Below the pieces are notes generated by a model. That model was not told the origin of the DNA. It saw only the letters and a list, made by a program, of their open reading frames with translations, and made no database searches. Positions 22,497 through 33,955 of a DNA stretch of 64,000 nucleotides are shown here, piece after piece (the first letter of the stretch is position 1; every line of letters starts with the position of its first letter). Position numbers and translations under genes: made by a program. Location of the stretch: assembly GCF_949628265.1 (NCBI RefSeq), contig NC_088789.1:26095883-26159882 (forward strand). Direction: 5' to 3'. The stretch comes from Cloeon dipterum. Lineage: Eukaryota > Arthropoda > Insecta > Ephemeroptera > Baetidae.

Positions 22497-25437
22497 ATGA
22501 AGAAGTTCTTCGCGGTCGGTCTGCTCCTCTTCGGGCTGCTCTGCTCAGCGCTCGCTCTGCCACTCGACGTCGCAGGTTCGTGATTGATTTATTTTCACAT
22601 TCAAAACGTACGCAGATAGAATCAAACTTTTATTTTTTAATTACGCCCCTGGCAAAAAGAAAACTCTGATTTATGGGACAAGAATTAATAGCGTGCTTTT
22701 TTATGACTTCGTGTTCTTTTTTTTCTCAGCAGCGCAAATTACTAAATTGCTTAATCTTTAATTATTGTAAGTTGTATGTTAACATTGCGTTCCTTGGACA
22801 CGAGAAATAAAATAATACAACACAGCTTGCGAGCTTTTTATAAAGACCGAACAATAAGTCATGTAAATCAAGCAAGGGAAAACTGGATTTGCAAGAGAAC
22901 TCTAGCGTATTATTTTTCTTCAGACTTCAGACCATTGTTCCTCCTTTCTATTTAGATGTTATTTTTTGATAAAATTATCACCTGTCTGTTGCAAGATCAT
23001 TAATATCTTCAAAATAGCAATTTTTAAACGTCTTATATCAAAGAAATAATAAATTAGTGTAATTTGAGTTACAAATTGTTTTGATGCTTTTGTATATGTA
23101 TACAGGCAGTTGGGAAATTCAAATGAGAGATCAAATGAACTGTGACATTATGATAGCGTTTAGAGCTACACATGTCCAACTCAATTAATTCATGATATTT
23201 ATCAAACGTCGGGCAAAGGTGTGCTGTACTCCTCATTAAGAATTTCCACCACGGCTGAGAGAAATTACTATTCTGAAAAGTTAAACCATAAAAAACGAGA
23301 GCGTCTCGTCTGCTGACGAAATTCACGTGCCTCCGCCACACGAATTAAGAGTTTATAACTGACGAAAACAGGTTTTCCACCTACAGACGGTGTGGGGCAA
23401 CGAAATCGAAAATATGTATGGCCATTTCTCCATCCGTGCCATCCAAAAGTTCAGCAGCTTTATGCCGTCACAATAAAAAGTATTTGGCCACCGGAGTTTT
23501 TGTCAGCACTCGCCACCGTGAGTGGTCATTATAGAGTCTCATTATTTCACAAAACACAATTGACAAATCAGCTTGCTTAGATATTTTTACAGCAGCAAGT
23601 AACTACTTTCATCTGCCTGACTTCGTTTGTTTATTACACAAATTGCTTATAAATAGAACTTGCGCAAAAATTTTCAGCTAAAAATAAATGACCCGCATTG
23701 GGGGGGATGGCGTTGAATCGCAGCAAAAGTATCTGGATTTCTTTTCTGATTTTCTGATAGATGTGTTTAAAGCAAATCTTTACAGAAAATTTGTGGATAA
23801 TTCTTTTTTATCTTTGCTCGAATGCTCTTTAAAAATTGCGAAAAAAGCTAAAAATTTCCCAGCTTGCGGTTAATCTTTTTTATAAAATTGGCTCAAAATT
23901 TTGCATGCAAATCAAGAACTGTCTCCTTACTGTAAAATCACGATTTATTTCACAATTAAAGCAATATTTTCCTCAAAATATCGCGATGAGAGAAATAGAA
24001 ATCAAGCGAAAAACCATAGACAAATCGTTTAATTATTTGAGAATTTTGACAAGATCCGAAATTAAACTGTTCCTCGGTCCTGATTTCATTATCGCACATT
24101 GTGGAGATTAACTATTGCTAAATTTCACAAACAATAAACTCAATTAAAATTTTTGACACAGTCAAAAATGCAAAATATTGACCTGTTTAGTTCTACTCTA
24201 CAAAAATCATTATATACATGTATCTAAATTAATTAAAGTTTCAAATTAAATGATTTAACCGATTCACGCATTTATATTTTCTTTTGCCACAGCTGTGCTG
24301 TTAGAGAAACAACTTTTGCTCTGTGTTCAATTAAACCTTAAACAGCACGTTATAAAATATCTTAATTATCTCAGAGAGTTTAAAAATATGTACAATTTTT
24401 AAGAACAAGTAAAAATGAATTCAAAATATTTATTTTTTTTCGCCTAAACCAGATTTTAAAAATATTTTAGTCACTTTGATGATCCCTTTAGGATTTAACA
24501 AGCCAGAAACCGAATTATCGAAGCTATAGAGTGGCTTTAAATTCTGAATTTGTGATATTTTTATGGAACACAAGAAGCAAAATTAATATTTGATCTCGAG
24601 AAACAACTGGCAGGCTCTACTCTGCGTGGAAAATTGATTCTAAGCGCAGTGCAGAGAGTAAAATTAATAAGTTTTTTTCCTTAAATTAAGTCCAGCTTTT
24701 TGCCATTTAACTGTACACGGATTTAAACTGGTTTTAACTTAAAGATTTATGCCCATTAGACTTATCCATTACTATTATACGTATAGGAGATAAAAAGTGG
24801 ACACAGTCATACATTTCGCAAAATACAAACTCAACGTATTTTTCATGTCAGCATACTTGTTCATGCAAATTAAAAAAAAACCAGCAGTGAAATGTATGAT
24901 TATTTTATTGTCTCTTTGTTTGTCTGTTTTGATTTATCACAAAACGGCTTTCTACATATTAATATGAGATTATATTTTGTCGATAATCTGCTTCAGCCGT
25001 TCACCTTGAAAATGAACATGATAGAAATATTTTTCCAAAGTTTTTAATTGCATTTATTTTGCAGATGACGGCAGTGCAGGGGTGCCAGAGGTACCAAACG
25101 ATGATGCCCTGGTGAGGTCGGTGCGCAGCCCCCACAGGTACGGCGGATACGGCGGCTACGGAGGTGGCTACCGCCCTTACGGAGGCTACGGAGGCGGCTA
25201 CGGCAGGCCGTATGGAGGCTACGGTGGCGGCTACGGAAGGCCGTACGGAGGTGGTTTCGGAGGCAGCGGCAGCTACGCCAACGCGGGCAGTGGCTCGTTC
25301 GGCGGCGGCTTTGGAGGCAGCGCCAGCTACGCCAACGCAGGCAGTTTTAGCGGAGGGTAAGGCTCGATTGAAGTCATTCTTCTGTGTTTTTTTTCTCTCG
25401 CTGACCGGTTTGTTGTTTTTGCAGATTCTACGGCTAA
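22497..25437 (+). CDS. secreted Gly/Tyr-rich protein, 127 aa
   Basis: Three exons, 22497-22575, 25065-25356 and 25425-25437, with phases 1 and 2 that join in frame. Exon 1 codes the signal peptide (MKKFFAVGLLLFGLLCSALA, cleaved near ALA/LPLDVA). The mature part starts DDGSAGVPEVPNDDALVRSV, followed by RYGGYGGYGGGYRPYGGYGG repeats, then GGSGSYANAGSGSFGGGFGG and a final SYANAGSFSGGFYG. It resembles insect cuticle or secreted Gly-rich proteins, and shares the SFSGG ending with the gene at 8027. The 2.5-kb first intron contains one dispersed repeat. Exons 2 and 3 were copied to 30425-30672 without exon 1. Exact role unknown. Confidence 0.85.
22576..23850. other. intron 1 of the Gly/Tyr-rich gene, first part
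   Basis: Non-coding AT-rich sequence without recognised internal gene. Confidence 0.5.
23860..24110 (-). repeat. dispersed repeat, copy in intron
   Basis: Reverse-complement copy of the repeat at 1950-2275, lying inside intron 1 of the Gly/Tyr-rich gene. It ends with CCTCGGTCCTGATTTCATTATCGC, the complement of the start of the other copies. Confidence 0.5.
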
Positions 25438-25557
25438 CGAGCTGATTTAGCCCGGCACCCTGCCTCTGCCCGACCTTGCTACTCTCTTCGGACCTGATTT
25501 TTAACATTTAAGGAGTGGATGACATCGAGTGAGATTTATACGCTAGCTACAACCGCT

Positions 25558-25563
25558 AATAAA
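25558..25563 (+). terminator. poly(A) signal
   Basis: AATAAA 121 bp after the stop of the Gly/Tyr-rich gene. A recognisably similar stretch follows the orphan copy at 30672. Confidence 0.6.
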
Positions 25564-25599
25564 TATTACAAAAGCGCCGACTACCAAAAACCCGCATTG

Positions 25600-26215
25600 A
25601 ATTTTATTTCTTCGCTTCCAATTACTTTCAATTTGTTTGATTTTTCTAGTAGAAAATTCAAATTAAAAGCCTGTGGTTTTCAATAACATAACAAGAAGGC
25701 ACTATCTTATTAATTATTTTTATGGAAAATATGATGTAGCTTATTGACAACTTATTTTCTACGGATATTGGAGAAGATAAGATGCTTTCCTGTTTTTGTT
25801 TCTCTGAAATGATTTAAACCAAGCTTTCATCTCTTATTTTGCCAGTCAGAAGTTTGACTCAGGACAGGGCGTTAGGTTGGTAACAATTCTTGGGCTTATG
25901 AATATTTACGAAATGTATCAAGTGACATCATTTTTATGATTTCGCTTTAATTTTTTATATTCATATCACGCAGAAATATTTAATACAGACGTTTCCTTTT
26001 TTATTAACTAAATCTCTTGCAATTTGCAGAAAAATTAATATTTACAAGAGTCAAATTGTTTTCTAAATGAGCAATAAGGATAATCTACTGAGAGAATAGA
26101 AAATTATAATAATGGTTTTTGAAAGAAAATGTAGATAAAAAATAGATCTCAGCAGGATTGAAAGTAATATCAAAATAATTATAAGCCAAACTCTTGCCCC
26201 TTAATTTTGGATGGT
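25600..26215. repeat. duplicated spacer, unit 1
   Basis: The spacer between the Gly/Tyr-rich exons and the first trefoil gene. Much of it recurs at about 28565-28980 and 30825-31440, including GAATTTTATTTC, AACATAACAAGAAGGC and TTGGAGAAGATAA. It marks the borders of three duplicated units. Confidence 0.7.
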
Positions 26216-26222
26216 TAATTTT

Positions 26223-26230
26223 TATATAAA
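26223..26230 (+). promoter_or_regulatory. TATA box of trefoil gene 1
   Basis: TATATAAA about 155 bp before the start codon. The equivalent place in copy 3 (near 31436) reads TTATTTCGTAAAA, a degraded box. In copy 2 the whole segment is missing. Confidence 0.55.
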
Positions 26231-26377
26231 GTATAGAAAACTGTCATGCCTAGAATCGCCCATTGTCATGTGTCATTTCCCAATCTCTCCATCTTGTCAC
26301 TCTCCTCTATTCCTTATCTATTCATCTGTTTCGCTAATATTTCGTCCGGAATTTTTAGGAGGAGTGAAGGCAAAGAA

Positions 26378-26872
26378 ATGTTGAAGATGAAGGTGATGCC
26401 GTTCGCGGCGATAATCCTTTTAATGATTATCCTCCGCACAAACTTTGTGCAAGCAGATGACATCGAAAACAAGGAGTGCTCCATCACTGAGGACGGCGAC
26501 GGCAAGTCTTTCGTTTACTTGAGTTCAATCCTCCTGGCGGCCAAGTATCAGCGGTACAGCTCGCCCGATAAAGAGGCCAAGTGGAGAATTAAACCCGTGA
26601 AATTGGGAGGAAAAACCTATTACGAGCTGAGGAACGTCAAACGTGACGAATACCTGACGGGTCACAGTAACAAAGGAATCTACGGCTCAAAGAAGCCGTA
26701 CAGCAAGTCGGACGACGAGTCCACCCTGTGGGAGATCAAACCTGCTGATACAGATTCTCCGGTAACCATCAAGAACTACAAACACGGATACATGGCCCTG
26801 CCGAAAGGAAGTGGCTCCTATATGCGCCTCACCTCAAGTTCTGTCAACAAGTGGAACCTCAAATGTAAATAA
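26378..26872 (+). CDS. secreted beta-trefoil-like protein, copy 1, 164 aa
   Basis: Single-exon frame. The start chosen is the MLKMKVMPFAAIILLMIILR signal sequence, because the ATG context is the same in all three copies; an earlier in-frame ATG at 26246 lies in poorly conserved leader. The mature part begins near ADDIENKECSI. It shows internally similar thirds built around W-R/K/E-I-K-P and then x-L/I-x-N-V/Y-K-x-x-x-Y-L/M (KWRIKPV...YYELRNV, LWEIKPA...VTIKNYKHGYM, KWNLKC), which suggests a beta-trefoil such as the ricin-B, fascin or FGF fold. Two Cys, one near the mature N-terminus and one at the penultimate residue, could pair. AATAAA is at 26941. Ligand and role unknown. Confidence 0.8.
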   Translation: MLKMKVMPFAAIILLMIILRTNFVQADDIENKECSITEDGDGKSFVYLSSILLAAKYQRYSSPDKEAKWRIKPVKLGGKTYYELRNVKRDEYLTGHSNKGIYGSKKPYSKSDDESTLWEIKPADTDSPVTIKNYKHGYMALPKGSGSYMRLTSSSVNKWNLKCK

Positions 26873-26940
26873 TTTATTTTTCAATTACCTGCTTTCCTGC
26901 TGAAAAAAAAACATGAAACGATTTATTTTTATCGTTCCTG

Positions 26941-26946
26941 AATAAA
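26941..26946 (+). terminator. poly(A) signal of trefoil gene 1
   Basis: AATAAAACGCTTTGC; the same sequence follows copies 2 and 3. Confidence 0.6.
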
Positions 26947-27079
26947 ACGCTTTGCAATGAAGAAAGGGCAAAAGTTTTATTTACCTTTCGTTTACCCACT
27001 AGAAGAAAATATTTAAAAATTATAAGGGTTTTGTTGATTCATTTTTGAGATAAAATATGTAGGAGAAATAAGTTAGTTA

Positions 27080-28500
27080 GGAGTGTATTTAATTCTAGCA
27101 GAAAGATCAAGATATGTTTCTCAACAGACACTTTTTTTTAAATGTTTTTAGTTACTTAGTTTTCCCTTTATTTGATCTGAGTAAATATTACTAACAGTTT
27201 TCCTGCTTCACCAATGTGTAAGTAAATCAACTTGACCTTTGACCTGCAAAAATAGTTGAAAAGGTACGTCTGAATCTGAATAAAAGTTTAAAATTTGGAT
27301 GGTTCAAACAACTAACATTGCATAAAGTTTAAACTGAAACATTTTCCTAAATCCAAGTTACATTTTCTGATAAATTTCTACATGTAATCAACGGGAAAAA
27401 AACAAGTGTGCTGCTCAGACCGCAACGGAAACCGCAACTAATCAGATTGTTTAACTGAAAAAACTAATTAATTTTATATTTATACATCTGTGGAAACAAA
27501 CTTAACTTGTAATTAAATTAACCTATAATTTGACAAGAAATTGTTTTGAAATATCCAGGCAAAAGGTTAAAAAATGGGGGTATACACAGCACGCAGTTAT
27601 TTTTTTTATAAAATTTAAATTTCCTAGCTTTGCATAGACCATAAACCAAACAATGGACATAAATATAGCTCTAAAGATTTATATTTTGACACGGAAAATA
27701 GCGCACCTTTTGTATTGTACAGCGATTGTTTCGACCCCGCGGACCTCATCACTCTCCACAGCAGTGTTTTACCTCCAAAACAAAATTAATTAGAAGCAGA
27801 GAATTTTGAATCTGTGATCTTTGATTTTCCAGCTCAAAATGCCATTCATTGTAACAAAAAGACAGGAACATTATTTAATGAGCTTCAAAGAAACTTTTAT
27901 TATTGGTTAAATTGGGAAGCATTGGGAAATAATTTATGAGTTCGTAAGAAATTTAATGACATCATGCCTCGCATGCTCAACGTCTGCTTGGCGGCACAGT
28001 ATTGCATCGATAACTAGGCGTTGTGCAAACAACATACCTAAACATTCCGGTTATCCTTCAAATTTCGTATCACCTGAGCTTACAAAGTAATGATGTGTTT
28101 TTCATCGGCCCTAAAAATATCTCACTTTAACGTGGAATGCTTAAAGTGCGGAGAAAATACTATACAAAATTAAATTTAACGGTCACTGATTTAATCCTGA
28201 AACCAGTTTCAAACACACTCATAATTGCTCGAATCACAGGTAAATGCACACGGAATGCTGTGTTTAAAGATGTTAACTATGCTGGGACAAATTGTTTAGA
28301 TAAAATAATTTGTGCACATCGATTTACTGGAAGGTACGATTATAAGTGAAAGTGCATATATTTTTAAGTCTTTCTAGGACATGAGCAATTTTTACCAATC
28401 GAGCCTCATTCACTGATAATTTATTCGAGGTCCCTTTCCCATAAAAATGTTTTTGATCGCAGCTATAGCCGCCAGAAAGGTTAAAAATTAAATTCCTTTC
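27080..28500. repeat. duplicated downstream region, unit 1
   Basis: Non-coding. It matches 32410-32800 and then 33955-35100, with many small changes. The match is broken in the second copy by about 1.15 kb of extra sequence. Confidence 0.7.
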
Positions 28501-28559
28501 AATTTTGCGTGAAGTATGGAGCGGAATTTTTTCCTCCTAAAAATACAAAAGGGCCTACT

Positions 28560-29040
28560 GCTAAAAATTACATACATTGAATTTTATTTCATCGCTTCAA
28601 GCTATTTTCTATTTTTTAAGTAGAAAATTCGAATTAAGCCTTGGCATTTGGCTTCCTTTGCAGTTTTTAATAACATAACAAGAAGGCGTTATCTTTGTGT
28701 TAAAGATTGATATGAAAAATATGATATAGCTTATTGACAACTTATTTGCTACGGAAATTGGAGAAGATAAAATGCTTTTTTCTCTTATTTTGCCAGTGAG
28801 AAGTGAGACTCTGGACGTTGGGTTAGTAAAAATTATTTGGTTTATAAATATTAAGAAATAAATCAAATGACGATTCGCCTCTCATTTTTATGATTTCGTT
28901 TTAATTTTTTTATGTTCATATCTCAAGCAGAATATTTTATATAAACGGTTCCTTTTTTGATTATCTAAATATCTTGCAATTCATTAATCTGTTTCGCTAA
29001 TATTTCGTCCGGATTTTTTAGAAGGAGTGGATGCAAAGAA
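28560..29040. repeat. duplicated spacer, unit 2, promoter deleted
   Basis: Matches the spacers of units 1 and 3 but jumps from CTTGCAATT straight to the sequence ATCTGTTTCGCTAATATTTCG, skipping about 290 bp that in unit 1 hold the TATA box and leader. Confidence 0.65.
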
Positions 29041-29565
29041 ATGTTGAAGATGAAGGTGATGCCGTTCGCGGCGATAATCCTTTTAATGGTTATCCTCCGC
29101 ACAAACTTTGTGCAGGCAGATGGAATCGAAAACAACGAGTGTACCATCACTGAGGACGGCGACGGCAAGTCTTTCGTTTACTTGAGTTCGATCCTCCTGG
29201 CGGGCAAGTATCGGCGGTACAGCTCGCCCGATAAAGAGGCCAAGTGGAGAATTAAACCCGTGAAATTGGGAGGGAAAACCTATTACGAGCTGAAGAACGT
29301 CAAACGTAACGAATACCTGACGGGTCACAAGAACAAAGGAATCTACGGCTCAAAGAAGCCGTATAGAAAGTCCGACGACGAGTCCACCTTGTGGGAGATC
29401 GAACCCGCCGATGTAAATGTCTCGGTAACCATCAAGAACTACAAATACGGATACATGGCCCTGCCGAAAGGAAGTGGTTCCTATATGCGCCTCACCTCAA
29501 GTTCTGTCAACAAGTGGAACCTCAAATGTAATAATTTAGTTATAAATGGTTTAATTTCCCGCTGA
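29041..29565 (+). CDS. secreted beta-trefoil-like protein, copy 2, 174 aa
   Basis: Very close to copy 1, with the same signal sequence and start. One A is missing at the stop region of copy 1, so the frame runs on for ten extra residues (NNLVINGLISR replaces the final K). The upstream promoter segment found in copy 1 is deleted, so transcription may be lost or may use another promoter. The coding frame is otherwise intact. AATAAA is at 29596. Confidence 0.65.
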   Translation: MLKMKVMPFAAIILLMVILRTNFVQADGIENNECTITEDGDGKSFVYLSSILLAGKYRRYSSPDKEAKWRIKPVKLGGKTYYELKNVKRNEYLTGHKNKGIYGSKKPYRKSDDESTLWEIEPADVNVSVTIKNYKYGYMALPKGSGSYMRLTSSSVNKWNLKCNNLVINGLISR

Positions 29566-29595
29566 AAGAAAAACGATTTATTTTTATCGTGTTTG

Positions 29596-29601
29596 AATAA
29601 A
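29596..29601 (+). terminator. poly(A) signal of trefoil gene 2
   Basis: AATAAAACGCTTAGC after the read-through stop. Confidence 0.5.
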
Positions 29602-29839
29602 ACGCTTAGCAATGAACAATGAGAAAAAGTTTTATTTACCTTTCCTTTACCCGCTAGAAGAAAATATTTTTTTTTTAAAAATAGGTTTTTTTCAATTAAC
29701 TTTTGAGCTTAAAGAGGGGAATGATATTGTTTTGTGGTTTTAATTTTTATTTGCCAAGAAATAGGAGAGTGATGTTATAGGTGGATAGGGAGCTGGCCCC
29801 TTTTTTGTAATGGAAGGTACAAATATAGTTAAAGTACAT

Positions 29840-30418
29840 ACATTTTTTAGTATTTCTAGGACATGAGCAGTTTTGACTAATCAAGCCTCATTCACTGATT
29901 ATTTATTCGACGTCCCTTTCCCATAAAAATATTTTTGATCACAGTTATAGCCGGCAGAAAGGTTAAAAATTAAATTCCTTTAAATTTTGCGTGAAGCATG
30001 AAGCGGGGTTTTTCCTCCTCCTCTCCAAAGAAGAATATTTTCGGCTTTTATTAAGATTTCGAACGACGATAATTCATCAGATAAATTTAAACCTGATGAG
30101 GTCTTATGGGCCGAAACACCTGCGAGGAATGTGTTTGATTTTTGTTTCTCCTTGAAATTCTTTCACAAACATCACATTCTATAGTGGACAGTATCAATTT
30201 GTTGAAAAAATCTTTAAATGAATCCAGGCTTTTTATTGTTATCGTCGCGATATAATTCCTTTTACAACGTTGCTGTCTGTTCAATGCATTGTTTACTTGT
30301 GTTGTTCGAGACATGAATACTAAAAAGCGCAATCTGTACCATTAAACTGCCCGCCGACTTTTTGCCAATGTTCAGGCTGGATTTTTCTTTTCGAAAATGT
30401 CATTAGCAAGATTTTATT
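29840..30418. repeat. duplicated non-coding segment
   Basis: Matches about 35020-35595, including CATGAGCA, CACCTGCGAGGAATG and GACATGAATACTAAAAAGCGC. The match stops exactly where the copied Gly-rich exon begins (splice acceptor at 30421-30424), which marks a duplication junction. Confidence 0.65.
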
Positions 30419-30424
30419 TTGCAG

Positions 30425-30672
30425 ATAGTGTCAGTGCAGGGGTTCCAGAGGTACCAAACGATGATACCCTGGTGAGGGCGGTGCGCAGCCCCTACAGGTA
30501 CGGCGGATACGGAGGCTACGAAGGCGGCTACGGTAGGCCGTGCGGAGGGGCTTTCGGAGGCAACGGCAGCTACGCCAACGCGGGCAGTTTAAGCGGCGGG
30601 TAATGCTCGATTGACGTAATTCCCCAGTTTTTTCGCTGACCGGTTTGTTGTTTTTGCAGATTCTACGGCTAA
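30425..30672 (+). pseudogene. orphan exons 2 and 3 of the Gly/Tyr-rich gene
   Basis: Copies of exon 2 (30425-30599) and exon 3 (30660-30672) with their splice sites, phases and the SVSAGVPEVPNDDTLVRAV start kept. The Gly/Tyr repeat is shorter, and one unit has Cys in place of Tyr. No signal-peptide exon or TATA box lies in the preceding several kilobases, because the upstream sequence comes from another duplicated segment. It is either a dead partial copy or an alternative 3' cassette for the exon at 22497, with which it would still be in frame. Confidence 0.65.
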
Positions 30673-30824
30673 CGAGCTGATTTATCCCGGCATCCTGCCT
30701 CTGCCCGACCTTTCTACTCTCTTCGGACCTGATTTTCAACATTAAGGAGTCGATGACATCGAGTGAGATTCAAACGCTAATAAAAATTACAAAAGCGCTG
30801 ACTACTAAAAACAACTAATTGAAT

Positions 30825-31500
30825 TTTATTTCTTCGCTTCCAGTTATTTTCCATTTTTCAAGTAGAACATTCAAATTAAGCCTCGGCATTTGGTTTCCTT
30901 TGCAGTTTTTAATAAACATAACAAGAAGGCGTTATCTGTGTGTTAAAGATTGTTATGAAAAATATGATATAGCTTATTGACTACTTATTTGCTACGGAAA
31001 TTGGAGAAGATAACATGCTTTTTTCTCTTATTTTGCCAGTGAGAAGTGAGACTCTGGACAGGGCGTTGGGTTAGTAAAAATTCTTTGGTTTATAAATATT
31101 TAAGAAATATATAAAGTGACGATTCGCCTCTAATTTATATGATTTCGTTTTAATTTTTTATGTTCATATCTCACGCAGAATATTTTATACAAACGGTTCC
31201 TTTTTTGATTATCTAAATCTCTTGCAATTTACTGAAACATTAATATTTACGAGTGTCAAATTATTTTCTAAATGAGCAATATAAGAATCATTTACTGATT
31301 GTGAGTGAATAGAAAATTATAATAATGGTTTTGAAAGAAAATGTAGATAAAAAATAGATACCATTAGGATCAGAAGTAATATCAAAATAATTATAAACTA
31401 GACTCTTGCCCCTTAATTTTGGATGGTTCATTTTTATTTCGTAAAAAAACTGTCATGCCTATAGAATCGCCCATTGTCATGCATCATTTCCCAATCTCTC
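30825..31500. repeat. duplicated spacer, unit 3
   Basis: Closely matches the unit 1 spacer and leader of the trefoil gene, but with a degraded TATA box near 31436. Confidence 0.65.
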
Positions 31501-31585
31501 CATCTTGTCACTCTCCTCAATTCCTAATCTATTCATCTGTTTCGCTAATATTTCGTCCGGAATTTTTAAGAGTGAAGGCAAAGAA

Positions 31586-32080
31586 ATGTTGAAGATGAAG
31601 GTGATGCCGTTCGCAGCGATAATCCTTTTAATGGTTATCCTCCGCACAAATTTGGTGCAAGCAGACGGAATCGAAAACAAGGAGTGCTCCATCACTGAGG
31701 ACGGCGACGGCAAGAATTTCGTTTACATGAATTGGCTCCTCCTGGCGGTCAAGTATCAGCGGTACAGCTCGCCCGATGACGAGGCCAAGTGGAGGGTGAA
31801 ACCCGTGAATTTGGGAGGAAAAACCTACTACGAGCTGAGGAACGTCGAACGTGACAAATACATGACGGGTCACAAGAACAAAGCAGTTTACGGCTCAAAT
31901 GAGCCGTACAGCAAGTCGGACGACGAGTCCACCCTGTGGGAGATCAATCCCGCCGATGAAAATGTCTCGGTAACCATCAAGAACTACAAACACGGATACT
32001 TGCGCCTGCCGAAAGGAAGTGGTTCGTATGTGCGCCTCACCTCAAGTTCTGGCAACAAGTGGAACTTCAAATGTGAATAA
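31586..32080 (+). CDS. secreted beta-trefoil-like protein, copy 3, 164 aa
   Basis: Same length and signal sequence as copy 1. It differs at several surface-type positions (for example VYMNWLLLAVKYQR against VYLSSILLAAKYQR, and SNEPYSKSDD against SKKPYSKSDD), while the W-x-x-x-P motifs and both Cys are kept. The stop is GAATAA instead of AAATAA context. AATAAA is at 32152. This pattern fits a diverging duplicate. Confidence 0.78.
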   Translation: MLKMKVMPFAAIILLMVILRTNLVQADGIENKECSITEDGDGKNFVYMNWLLLAVKYQRYSSPDDEAKWRVKPVNLGGKTYYELRNVERDKYMTGHKNKAVYGSNEPYSKSDDESTLWEINPADENVSVTIKNYKHGYLRLPKGSGSYVRLTSSSGNKWNFKCE

Positions 32081-32151
32081 TTTACTAATTTTCATTTACT
32101 TGCTTTCCTGCTGAAAAAAAATCATGAAACGATCTATTTTTATCGTGCCTG

Positions 32152-32157
32152 AATAAA
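32152..32157 (+). terminator. poly(A) signal of trefoil gene 3
   Basis: AATAAAACGCTTTGC, as after copy 1. Confidence 0.6.
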
Positions 32158-32409
32158 ACGCTTTGCAATGAAGAAAGAGCAAAAGTTTTATTTACCTTTC
32201 GTTTACCCACTACAAGAAAATATTTTAAAATTATAAGGTTTTTTAAGAAAATTTTTGAGCTTAAAGAGGGGAATTGTATTAGTTTTATTTGCCAAGTAAT
32301 AAGAGAATGATGTTTAGGTGGGTAGGGAGCTGGCCCCCTTTTTTGTAAACGCCTATATAGTACCGAAATAGAGTGCCTCCAAGTCACCAGCTCGCGACTG
32401 TGCAACAAA

Positions 32410-32805
32410 TTGGAATGTATTCAATTCTAGCAGAAAGTTCAAGATCTGTTACTCAACAGACACTTGAGTTTTAAAATGTTTTTAGTTAAATAGTTTTCCC
32501 TTTTTTTGATCTGAGGAAACATTACCAACAGTTTTCCTGCTTCACCAACGTGTAAGTAAATCAACTTGACCTTTGACCTGCAAAAATTAGTTGAATAGAT
32601 TTAATCTTAATATTATTTTCAAATTTGGATGTTTCATACACCTAAACTGAAACATTTTCCTAAATCCAAGTTACATTTTCTGATAAAATTCTACAAGTAA
32701 TGAACGGGAAAAAACAAGTGTGCTGCTCAGACCGCAACGGAAACAGCAACTAATTAGATTTATTTTTAATGAAAATACTAATTAATTTTATCTGCGAAAA
32801 CAAAC
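32410..32805. repeat. duplicated downstream region, unit 3, first part
   Basis: Matches 27080-27500, including the CAAGTGTGCTGCTCAGACCG stretch. Confidence 0.65.
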
Positions 32806-32807
32806 TT

Positions 32808-33955
32808 GAGTAACCTTGGCTTTTGTTTACTCTATAACTCGTATCTACATCCTCTTAGTCAGCGGAGGTCAGATTCCTGCGACGCGCAGTCATGGCGTCG
32901 GGTGGAGTATGGCGCGAAAAACGGTCACACATGAAAATACGCGAAAAGAAGCAAGTTTTCGTCAACATTGTGACATAATTTGCATTACTTGTACTAATTG
33001 TGTCTTTTGGATCGTAAAAACAAACTCTTGACACTCGTACGGCAATCCAAAGAGAGCTTTTTGTTTCCCACATTCAGACGCCATCTTGGATCTGCGCAGT
33101 GCGAACCAATTTTATCGCACATCTGGACCCCGCTGCTCTTAGTAAGGAATGCAATAAATAATTTGCTACACATAATTAAATTCCTGTTCTATGAACATAA
33201 CTGATGCAATACATTGTTGAAAAACTACAACTACTCAGCGTTTTGTCATTTAATCTCACGTCACATCTATGCTACCTGCGTAGCACACGTGCAATGGAAT
33301 TGCCTATAGTCCACATATTTCAGGCTCTGTACAGTACCTGTGTAGAGCAAGATGTAAGACAAAACAACAGGTAGGAAATAACTCAAAATTTGACAGACAG
33401 ACACGATAGCAAGGGCGTAAAACCTCTCGAGTGCGCAGCTGACAAAGCATTTTTTCGTAGACAGCAATCGTGTTCCTTAAAGATTATCCGTCAACAAAAC
33501 TAATGTATCGATTGGCGCCGACTTCTAGCGCTCGAAACGAGTTTGGCAGCCCGTGGCTGGTTTGGCCAACTGCAGAAAGCCCAGATTTTCCAAACTGGCC
33601 AACGAATGTTTCGACCTGTCAAGCCTCCTATATGTTCGCGCGCTGCACACAGAAGAATTGCGGAATTAATTAAACCCGTTTAATATGCCAAGATCAAGGC
33701 AACAAGAGAAATGCCAACTCGGCCCGACGTTATCTCGGCTGCGACCTGTGAAATTTGTTGTGCCTTTTTTATATATTAAGCTGATAAATATATTCTTTGA
33801 CTACTTAAATCTAAACCATATTTCAATCCTACAAATAAATTGCAGTAGCGCCAGCGACTGAATTTTAAAGCAGTCCGCCCGGCCGTTTGGAATATTAATT
33901 ATACTTTTAACTTTGAGCTAATGGTTTATTTTCTTTTATCAATATTTCTGTACAT
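32808..33955. other. about 1.15 kb present only in unit 3
   Basis: This block separates two halves of the region that are contiguous in unit 1 (near 27500). It is richer in GC than its flanks and contains short frames only. No terminal inverted repeats or clear target duplication were seen, so it could be an insertion here or a deletion in unit 1. Confidence 0.5.

Noticed and set aside
32890-32985. Short frame starting MASGGVWREK in the unshared block
   Set aside because: Just 28 codons with no partner exon or promoter.
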